In this document: piece by piece, positions 37,209 through 42,391 of the stretch
How the letters are laid out: every line of letters begins with the position of its first letter
Numbering within the stretch: the first letter of the stretch is position 1
Assembly: GCA_015063845.1 (NCBI GenBank)
Contig: SVTJ01000015.1
Coordinates: 1-42,391 of the forward strand
Direction: 5' to 3'
DNA: 42,391 nt
DNA from: Oscillospiraceae bacterium
GTDB taxonomy: Bacteria; Bacillota; Clostridia; Oscillospirales; CAG-272
Position numbers and translations under genes: made by a program
Notes under the pieces: model-generated
Told to the model about the DNA's origin: nothing
The model's database searches: none
The model's input: only the letters and a program-made list of their open reading frames with translations

Positions 37209-38186
37209 ATGAAACGTAAAACGTATATTATATTGATCGCGCTTTTGCTGTGCCTTACGGCGGTGCTTACCTCTTGTAAGGACAAGGACGAGGACGCGGA
37301 GCCCGTATATTTTACGGTCACGTTCGACTCGGTCGGCGGAAGCGACGTTCCCTCGCAAAGAGTGCTCAAGGACGGCACGGCGACCGTTCCCGAAGAGCCT
37401 GTGCGAGAGGGCTATATATTCAGCCATTGGGAAAAGGACGGAGCTTTCTGGAACTTTGAGTCGCAGACAGTAACGACAGACGTCACGCTTAAGGCGGTCT
37501 GGATAGACGCGGCGTCCGTCTACGAATACACAGTGCTCGAAAGCGGAAACGCGTGTATAACCAAATACAAGGGCGATCTTGACGTTATAAAAGTGCCCAC
37601 GAAGCTTAACGGCCTGACTGTGGAGGCGATAGGAGGCGGAGTTTTCTCGTCGATATCCTCGTCAACGGTCAAAAAAATAGTCGTCTCCGATACGGTAAAG
37701 AGCGTCGGAGAGAACGCCTTTTCGGGCTGTGTTGACGTTAAGATAGAAATAGCTGGAGAGCTGACACATGTCGGAGAGAACGCATTCGGCAACTGCACCG
37801 CGCTTGAGAGCGTAAAGCTCGGAGAGGGACTTGAAAGGATATCCTTTGCCGCTTTCTCGGGCTGTACTTCTCTTAAGAGCATCGTTCTTCCTAAGGGTGT
37901 CACGCTCATAAGCGAGAACGCCTTTGAGGGCTGCGAGAGCCTTTTGTACGTGATAGCTCCCGAGACGCTCGCTACGGTCGAGAGCAGTGCGTTCAGAGAC
38001 TGTGCGGCGCTTGTGACCGTCTATTATTACGGCACGGAGCAGAGCTTTGACGCTATATCGGTATCAAGCTCGTATAACGCCGATTTCACCGAGGCAAGGC
38101 TGTGCCTTTATTCCGAGACAGAGCCTACGACGGACGGAGACTATTGGCACTACGATGAAAGAGGAAATATAAGACTTTGGAAATAA
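37209..38186 (+). CDS. Surface lipoprotein with InlB-type repeat and BspA-like leucine-rich repeats
   Basis: A 325-residue exported protein. The lipoprotein signal ends VLTSC (acyl Cys about 23). An InlB/Listeria-Bacteroides-type repeat spans about 35-98 (FDSVGGSDVPSQRVLKDGT...GYIFSHWEKDG). From about 110 to 300 run LRR_5 (BspA-type) units of about 23 residues with a G/ENAFxGCxxL core: GENAFSGCVDVK, GENAFGNCTALES, ISFAAFSGCTSLKS, ISENAFEGCESLLY and VESSAFRDCAALV. Such proteins are surface adhesion or glycan-contact proteins in gut Clostridia; the ligand is unknown. GGAG lies before the ATG, and the promoter is strong. DUF1385 follows by 27 bp, possibly in the same transcript. Confidence 0.9.
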   Translation: MKRKTYIILIALLLCLTAVLTSCKDKDEDAEPVYFTVTFDSVGGSDVPSQRVLKDGTATVPEEPVREGYIFSHWEKDGAFWNFESQTVTTDVTLKAVWIDAASVYEYTVLESGNACITKYKGDLDVIKVPTKLNGLTVEAIGGGVFSSISSSTVKKIVVSDTVKSVGENAFSGCVDVKIEIAGELTHVGENAFGNCTALESVKLGEGLERISFAAFSGCTSLKSIVLPKGVTLISENAFEGCESLLYVIAPETLATVESSAFRDCAALVTVYYYGTEQSFDAISVSSSYNADFTEARLCLYSETEPTTDGDYWHYDERGNIRLWK

Positions 38187-38213
38187 ATGTCGCGTGCGCG
38201 ACGGGAGGATGCA

Positions 38214-39353
38214 TTGAGCAAAAAGAATTGTGATATAAACGCTTGCCGCAGAAAGACCTCGATAGGCGGTCAGGCGCTCATAGAGGGAATAATGATGAGG
38301 GGCCCGAAAAAGTCGGCTATGGCGGTAAGAGACCCCAACGGAGAGATAGTGCTGGAGAAGTGGGAGCATAAGGTGAACACCAACGCGCTGTTCAAGATCC
38401 CCGTGATAAGAGGCGTGTTCAACTTCGCGGCGTCGATAGCGTCGGGCTATAAGTGCCTTATGCGCTCGGCTGAGATAGCGATACCCGAGGACGAAGAGCC
38501 TAAAAAGAAAGACAAGAAAAATGCCGAGCTTGAACTTGCAGACGAGGAAGCGACCGAGACCGTTGCCAAGGAGGGAGCTGAGGAAGTAACCGAGGAAGTA
38601 ACGGAAGAAGTGACAGAAGAAGTAACCGAGCAAGCTAAAGAGGATAAAAAGGGCAAAAAGGAGAAGAACGGAGAGAACTCCGCGCTTATGGCTGTGATAA
38701 TGGTAGTCGCTACCGTGCTTGGTGTGGCTATCGCGATAGGACTGTTCTTTATGCTTCCGTCGTTTATATTCGACTGGTGCGCGAGAGTGATGCCTTTCCT
38801 AAGACCCGATGACCTCGCGCTCTCGTCGCTTATAAAATCGGTGTTCGAGGGAGTGCTCAAGATAGCGATACTCGTGGGATACGTGTCACTCGTGTCTCTT
38901 ATGAAGGACATCAAGAGAACGTTTATGTACCACGGAGCGGAGCACAAGACCATTTTCTGCTACGAAAACGGACTTGAGCTGACTGTCGAGAACGTGCGCG
39001 CGCAACGCCGCTTCCACCCGAGATGCGGAACTTCGCTCCTCATACTTATGCTTATTGTTGGAATATTCATCTCGTTTTTGATAGACCCCTTGTTCGTGCT
39101 TATTACGGGCGCCGTACCTCACGTTGCGGTGCGTGCCGTTATCAAGCTGCTGCTCGTTCCGCTTATGATGGGTATAGGCTATGAGCTTATCAAGCTCGCA
39201 GGCAGACACCAGAACGTGTTTACGAGAATTATCTCAGCACCCGGTCTTTGGCTGCAAAGAATAACCGTCCGCGAGCCCGACGACGATATGATCGAATGCG
39301 CGATCAAAGCCTTTGTCGAGGTAATTCCCGAGGACGATAGCGATAAGATATAA
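38214..39353 (+). CDS. DUF1385 (YqhQ-like) membrane protein
   Basis: A 379-residue multi-pass membrane protein of the DUF1385 family: SIGGQALIEGIMMRGPKKSA near the N-terminus, YHGAEHKTIFCYENG with conserved His/Glu, and RRFHPRCGTSLLILMLIVG. Function unknown. Between about residues 90 and 150 is a highly charged insertion containing four EEVT-type repeats, followed by Lys-rich sequence. A TTG start at 38214 with GGGAGG 5 nt upstream is preferred; the ATG at 38187 immediately after the lipoprotein stop has no site and sits in a GTCGCG/CGCGAC hairpin. A type E terminator follows. Confidence 0.88.
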   Translation: MSKKNCDINACRRKTSIGGQALIEGIMMRGPKKSAMAVRDPNGEIVLEKWEHKVNTNALFKIPVIRGVFNFAASIASGYKCLMRSAEIAIPEDEEPKKKDKKNAELELADEEATETVAKEGAEEVTEEVTEEVTEEVTEQAKEDKKGKKEKNGENSALMAVIMVVATVLGVAIAIGLFFMLPSFIFDWCARVMPFLRPDDLALSSLIKSVFEGVLKIAILVGYVSLVSLMKDIKRTFMYHGAEHKTIFCYENGLELTVENVRAQRRFHPRCGTSLLILMLIVGIFISFLIDPLFVLITGAVPHVAVRAVIKLLLVPLMMGIGYELIKLAGRHQNVFTRIISAPGLWLQRITVREPDDDMIECAIKAFVEVIPEDDSDKI

Positions 39354-39371
39354 ATTATATAGAATACCATT

Positions 39372-39448
39372 TTTATGGGAGCTTCTCAAAAGAAGCTCCC
39401 ATAAAGCTTTTTTAATAAGCAAAAAAAACGAAGCATTGGTTTGTGCTT
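39372..39448 (+). terminator. Type E terminator, copy E2
   Basis: A perfect 15-bp stem (arm TTTATGGGAGCTTCT, loop CAAA, 39372-39405) then GCTTTTTT, followed by AAGCAAAAAAAACGAAGCA and a GAAGCA/TGCTTC mini-hairpin running into the boundary motif. It is homologous to 33308-33386 but with changed, still paired arms. It ends the DUF1385 transcript. Confidence 0.9.
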
Positions 39449-39674
39449 CAAATTAGGATTTATCGATGTGTTCGCACAGCACCCATAAGCCTCCCTCCGA
39501 GAGGGAGGGGGACCACGAAGTTGTGGAAGGAGCCAGCGTGCATACGGAGGTAAGATATAACGCTATTGTACACGCGCTCTCCCTCAGTCTCGCATTCGCT
39601 CGACAGCTCCCTCCGCAGGGAGCCTTTGTTGCAATGCGATGCCATTTGTGCACTTTCAAATTAGGATTTATAGG
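39449..39674 (+). repeat. Type B intergenic repeat, copy B3
   Basis: Near-identical to 8400-8624 and 26851-27076 and, as at 26851, joined directly to a type C element. Confidence 0.85.
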
Positions 39675-39885
39675 TGTGTTTGTTTGTGTTGTAAAAACGG
39701 GTCGTCGAGGACGACGACCCCTACAATGGACAAAGCAAATATATTCGCATCAGATGTTGTTTGATGTGCATTTGATGGAAAATATGTTTATGTTTTATGG
39801 TGAATTATATTAGGAGCGTGTAGGGGTCGTCGTCCTCGACGACCCGTTCGTTGGCATACTATAACACACTGACAAGTCATAATTT
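39658..39885. repeat. Type C element, copy C2
   Basis: Left end AAATTAGGATTTATAGG and inner arms ACGGGTCGTCGAGGACGACG / CGTCGTCCTCGACGACCCGT, with the same ATATTCGCATCAGATGTTG core as C1. The right terminal motif is decayed (CTGACAAGTCATAATTT). Confidence 0.75.
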
Positions 39886-39906
39886 ATATTATTTTTCAAA
39901 AAAGTA

Positions 39907-39935
39907 TTGCATTTTACGAAGTATGGTGGTATAAT
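39907..39935 (+). promoter_or_regulatory. Promoter of hemolysin III-PAP2-like pair
   Basis: -35 TTGCAT (39907-39912), 17-bp spacer, -10 TATAAT (39930-39935), 22 bp beyond the C2 repeat. Confidence 0.75.
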
Positions 39936-39999
39936 AATCACTGTGATATAGTATTTAATACTATATAAGAAAGTGATTTTTACCAAGAGGTGTTGCTTT

Positions 40000-40713
40000 A
40001 TGGATGCAGTATATAACGTTTCCGTCGTTGCGGGTGTAAGAAAACGCAGAACTCGTCTGCGAGATAGGGCATTGCCGAGCTACACCAGAGGCGAGGAGAT
40101 ATTCAATATGGTCACGCATATCGTGGGCGGCGGACTTGGCGTAGTAACGCTCGCGCTCTGCGTTGTTCTCGCCGCACTTTCGGGAAATACGGCAGGTGTT
40201 ATTTGCGGCGCGATATTCGGCGCATCTATGATAATACTCTATACCTCGTCCAGCATCTACCACGGTCTTCGAACGTGTATGGGCAAAAAGGTGTTTCAGG
40301 TGCTCGACCACTGTACCATATATTTTCTTATCGCGGGCACGTATACGCCGATGCTCATTTGCTGTCTGGCAAAGCAACACCCCATAAACGCTTATATCAC
40401 GCTTGCCGTTGTGTGGGGACTGACCGCGCTTTCAATAACGCTTACAGCCATTGATATGGAGAAATATAAGGTGTTCAGTATGATATCGTATATAGGTATG
40501 GGCTGGGCAATAATATTTTCGATAAAGCAGATGCACGAGGCTATCGGCAACGTGGGCTTTGCACTGCTTCTTGGCGGCGGTGTTATCTATACCGTAGGAA
40601 CTATATTCTTTAAAATAGGAACAAAAAAGAGATATTTTCACTCAATATTCCATATTTTCGTGCTTTTGGGCAGCGTTACACACGCGCTTTGCGTGCTGCT
40701 GTTCGCAATGTAA
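40000..40713 (+). CDS. Hemolysin III family (PAQR-type) membrane protein
   Basis: A 237-residue protein with seven hydrophobic segments of the HlyIII/YqfA family. The Zn-site signatures can be read: SSSIYHGL in TM2, LDHCTIYFLIAGTYTP in TM3 and HSIFHIFVLLGSVTHALCV in TM7 with the two His. Despite the name these are putative metal-dependent membrane hydrolases related to adiponectin receptors; haemolysis should not be assumed. The ATG at 40000 with AAGAGG 9 nt before it is preferred over a GTG at 39973. A membrane protein gene follows after 9 bp. Confidence 0.93.
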   Translation: MDAVYNVSVVAGVRKRRTRLRDRALPSYTRGEEIFNMVTHIVGGGLGVVTLALCVVLAALSGNTAGVICGAIFGASMIILYTSSSIYHGLRTCMGKKVFQVLDHCTIYFLIAGTYTPMLICCLAKQHPINAYITLAVVWGLTALSITLTAIDMEKYKVFSMISYIGMGWAIIFSIKQMHEAIGNVGFALLLGGGVIYTVGTIFFKIGTKKRYFHSIFHIFVLLGSVTHALCVLLFAM

Positions 40714-40722
40714 AGGAGATCT

Positions 40723-41304
40723 ATGAAGGTACTTTCAAAGCTTATACGCGTACTGACCGTCGCTCCCATAATGGCTCTTGCGACGCTCGTCACGCTTTAC
40801 GTGTCCGATCCCAATATGTTCGGAAAAACTTATCTTTTCGTGCTTGCGATAGTTTTTTTATGCGTTCTGCCGCTGCTCGCCTATCCTCTCCAGCCGATAA
40901 TACCGCACTTTAAGGACAAGGGCAGAGAAGGTCAGCGAAACCTCGCTATGGTGTTTGCGGTAAGCGGATACGTGCTTGGCTGTATCACGAACCTATTTTT
41001 GAGCGCACCCGTGATGCTGTGGTTCGTGTACCTTATATACCTGCTTTCGGGTGTGTTGATAGTGGTCATAAATAAGCTTTTCAAGCTGAGAGTGAGCGCG
41101 CACGCGTGCGGTATCGCAGGACCTACGGCACTTCTTGTGTATTTTGGCATACCGTTTGCGGTGATACCCGGGGTCATTCTATATTTTTCGGCACTTTGGG
41201 CGAGCATCAGAATGAAAAGACACACGTGGCAGCAGTTTGTGAGCGGAGCGTTCGTACCGCTGGCAATGCTTGTTGTGCTTCATTTTGTGTTCTTACTGTT
41301 TTGA
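40723..41304 (+). CDS. PAP2-like phosphatase-fold membrane protein (tentative)
   Basis: A 193-residue protein with about six hydrophobic helices. Three short blocks resemble a degenerate PAP2 site: KDKGREGQRNLA (for KxxxxxxRP), SAHACGIAGPTA (for PSGH) and RMKRHTWQQFVSG (for SRxxxxxHxxxD, with Gln in place of Asp). The lack of the exact residues means it may be inactive or a different family. AAAGGAG lies 6 nt before the ATG, and it is co-transcribed with the hemolysin III gene. Possible role: lipid-phosphate handling; this is inference. Confidence 0.55.
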   Translation: MKVLSKLIRVLTVAPIMALATLVTLYVSDPNMFGKTYLFVLAIVFLCVLPLLAYPLQPIIPHFKDKGREGQRNLAMVFAVSGYVLGCITNLFLSAPVMLWFVYLIYLLSGVLIVVINKLFKLRVSAHACGIAGPTALLVYFGIPFAVIPGVILYFSALWASIRMKRHTWQQFVSGAFVPLAMLVVLHFVFLLF

Positions 41305-41379
41305 GTGGTAAAAAAGAGCACCGGACGGCAAAAAAGCAAAAATAATCAATAAAAAACGCATATTTTTTTCAAAAAGGTA

Positions 41380-41408
41380 TTGATTTTTGAAAATGTTTGT
41401 GATATAAT
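41380..41408 (+). promoter_or_regulatory. Promoter of tRNA-Ser
   Basis: -35 TTGATT (41380-41385), 17-bp spacer, -10 TATAAT (41403-41408), 13 bp before the tRNA 5' end. Confidence 0.7.
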
Positions 41409-41421
41409 GTTTAGGTCTTGT

Positions 41422-41510
41422 GGAGAGATGGCTGAGCTGGTCTAAGGCGCACGATTGGAAATCGTGTGAACGCTAATACCGTTCCGTGAGTTCGAATCTC
41501 ACTCTCTCCG
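41422..41510 (+). tRNA. tRNA-Ser (GGA anticodon)
   Basis: GGAGAGA acceptor 5' strand pairs with TCTCTCC. The D arm contains GCTGAGCTGGTC-TAAGGC. The anticodon arm CACGA-TTGGAAA-TCGTG has GGA at 41457-41459. A long variable arm (GAACGCTAATACCGTTC) marks a class II serine tRNA. The T arm is GTGAG-TTCGAAT-CTCAC. CCA is encoded at 41511-41513. It reads UCC/UCU codons. Confidence 0.95.
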
Positions 41511-41514
41511 CCAT

Positions 41515-41548
41515 ACAAAAAAGGACGCCAATCGGCGTCCTTTTTTGT
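41515..41548 (+). terminator. Rho-independent terminator of tRNA-Ser
   Basis: A 15-bp stem ACAAAAAAGGACGCC / GGCGTCCTTTTTTGT with a 4-nt loop starting 2 bases after the CCA. Confidence 0.95.
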
Positions 41549-41579
41549 ATGCCGAAGAGAGCACCGATGCGACGAAGCT

Positions 41580-41690
41580 TGCGAAGCAAGCGTGAGTTCG
41601 CATTTGAGCCAAAAGTCGTCGGTGAGCTTGCTCACCAGCGCCGTGGCGAAAAATCTTCGCCGTAGGCGAATACCTCACGAGCAAAAAACG
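41580..41690. repeat. Decayed repeat related to R1
   Basis: AAGCTTGCGAAGCAAGCG, GGTGAGCTTGCTCACC palindrome and TCGCCGTAGGCGAA, matching in order the GAGCTTGCTCACC and CGCCGTAGGCGAT parts of the repeats at 87-316. No gene. Confidence 0.5.
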
Positions 41691-41787
41691 TGACGCCAAA
41701 TGGGTGCCTTCCATAAAGCAGGTTTATTTCCCTGCGAGATCCGAACAGCGTTGCTGTTCGCCCTTCGGGTTTCGACTGCGTCCGCCC

Positions 41788-41886
41788 GTGTCATCCTGAG
41801 CGGAGCGTAAGCGAAGTCGAACTGCGTAGCAGTGCGAGGCGTCAGCCGAGCAGGATCTCGGGCGGACTACGCTCAAGATGACACGC
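41788..41886. repeat. TCATCCTGAGC-type intergenic inverted repeat
   Basis: GTGTCATCCTGAGCG...GCGAAGTCGAACTGCG...GGATCTCGGGCGG...CGCTCAAGATGACAC. The ends pair (GTGTCATC/GATGACAC). This style of repeat is widespread between genes in gut Clostridia (general knowledge). An inverted GGATCTCG/CGAGATCC relation to 41730-41740 suggests a nested copy. Confidence 0.65.
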
Positions 41887-41909
41887 AGGAGTAATACTTG
41901 CCGAAAAAG

Positions 41910-41944
41910 AAAAGGAGTACGGACAATTTGTTCGTACTCCTTTT
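41910..41944. terminator. Bidirectional hairpin
   Basis: A perfect 12-bp stem AAAAGGAGTACG / CGTACTCCTTTT with an 11-nt loop and A/T flanks on both sides. No gene is directly next to it, so it may be a leftover of a removed gene or part of a repeat. Confidence 0.6.
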
Positions 41945-41965
41945 GCTTACTGTCGTGTAGTAGCA

Positions 41966-42108
41966 TAATAGCCTTCCTCCGAGAGGAAGGTGGCGCGCGA
42001 AGCGTGACGGAAGGAGCCTGCGTGACTTTCGGTTTGCGCAATCATTATTATAACGCACTCTCCCTCACCCGACTTCGTCGGGAGCTCCCTCCCGGAGGGA
42101 GCCTTTTT
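41966..42108 (+). repeat. Divergent type B-like repeat
   Basis: GCCTTCCTCCGAGAGGAAGG, then GCGCGCGAAGCGTG, GGAAGGAGCCTGCGTG, CTCTCCCTCACCCGACTTCG and GGAGCTCCCTCCCGGAGGGAGCC, the same module order as type B but with different arms and without the 17-bp boundary motifs. Confidence 0.7.
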
Positions 42109-42391
42109 ATGTTCATCTATGACTTGTCAATTTTCCTGACAAGCACTGAGTTAATTAAAGACAACAAATACAGAAATGTATCCACAGAAATCCACCGCAC
42201 ACAGTTATTAAAGATAGGGTGTTTCTCTACCGCCGCAATAGTATGCAAATATTTCAGGTTTTTTAATAATCTCTTGTGCGAAAATCAGCAAAGCGATAAA
42301 TGAGGGAGTTGGGCTAAAATGATACACCGTTTGTATCTCATCATCCATTTCAATTTGTGTTGAGTATACCATTTTGTATTTTTTTAGTTTG
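42109..42391. other. Non-coding right end
   Basis: AT-rich sequence with no open frame that looks like a gene on either strand, no strong promoter and no tRNA. I see nothing identifiable; it may be the flank of a gene beyond the window. Confidence 0.5.

Noticed and set aside
41878-42303. 141-residue plus-strand frame at the right end
   Set aside because: It crosses a hairpin and a type B-like repeat and shows no ribosome site or protein-like composition.

Overview
The window looks like a chromosomal segment of an anaerobic member of the Clostridia (Bacillota), probably an uncultured gut- or rumen-type Oscillospirales/Christensenellales relative. The reasons are the cmk-plsC-(ispH::rpsA fusion) cluster, a type III glutamine synthetase, small Clostridia-type families (DUF1292, DUF378, DUF6472-like, Mbeg1-like DUF2974), strong AGGAGG ribosome sites and textbook TTGACA-17-TATAAT promoters. 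There is no phage, plasmid, CRISPR array, rRNA or recognisable transposase. The genus assignment is inference.

Layout. 1-728: two direct copies of a palindrome-bearing intergenic repeat. 729-4303: a cytidylate-kinase-like protein (-), then trkA-trkH potassium uptake (+). 4304-5271: a compound repeat and a possible structured RNA. 5272-6772: DUF1292 and hemW (-). 6909-8141: a GT87-like membrane glycosyltransferase (+). 8755-9459: tcdA (-). 9717-17301: a tightly spaced five-gene operon of an RfbH-type 3-dehydrase, an aldolase with an extra C-terminal domain, a HAD phosphatase, an acetolactate-synthase-like ThDP enzyme and glnN. This reads as a sugar-modification module without local glycosyltransferases or nucleotide-sugar supply genes. 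17662-18367: a small SLOG protein and a divergent XRE regulator. 18557-20691: an RpiR regulator coupled to a HI0933-type flavoprotein. 21106-25164: cmk, plsC, ispH::rpsA and a TIGR01440 protein. 25438-26719 (-): pnuC behind a candidate attenuator leader, then an orphan mazF. 27520-32258: a complete livJ(K)HMGF branched-chain amino-acid ABC transporter. 32491-33265: a YhcH-family protein and DUF378. 33965-36988 (-): cca, ruvX, a small Cys protein and DUF2974. 37209-39353: an LRR lipoprotein and DUF1385. 40000-41304: hemolysin III and a PAP2-like membrane protein. 41422-41510: tRNA-Ser(GGA). The right end is repeats and non-coding sequence.

The most unusual content is intergenic. A family of composite repeats fills most gaps longer than 300 bp. 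One module (GGACGCG minisatellite, long hairpin with a TTGAAA loop, then a CTCGTCGG terminator hairpin) is found immediately 3' of many genes, always in the sense orientation, and its hairpin arms differ between copies with compensating changes. A 17-bp motif, AAATTAGGATTTATCGG, marks the module boundaries about 17 times, often as inverted pairs like the ends of a MITE. Two compound copies of about 570 bp form a near-identical inverted repeat 29 kb apart, and both lie between convergent genes.
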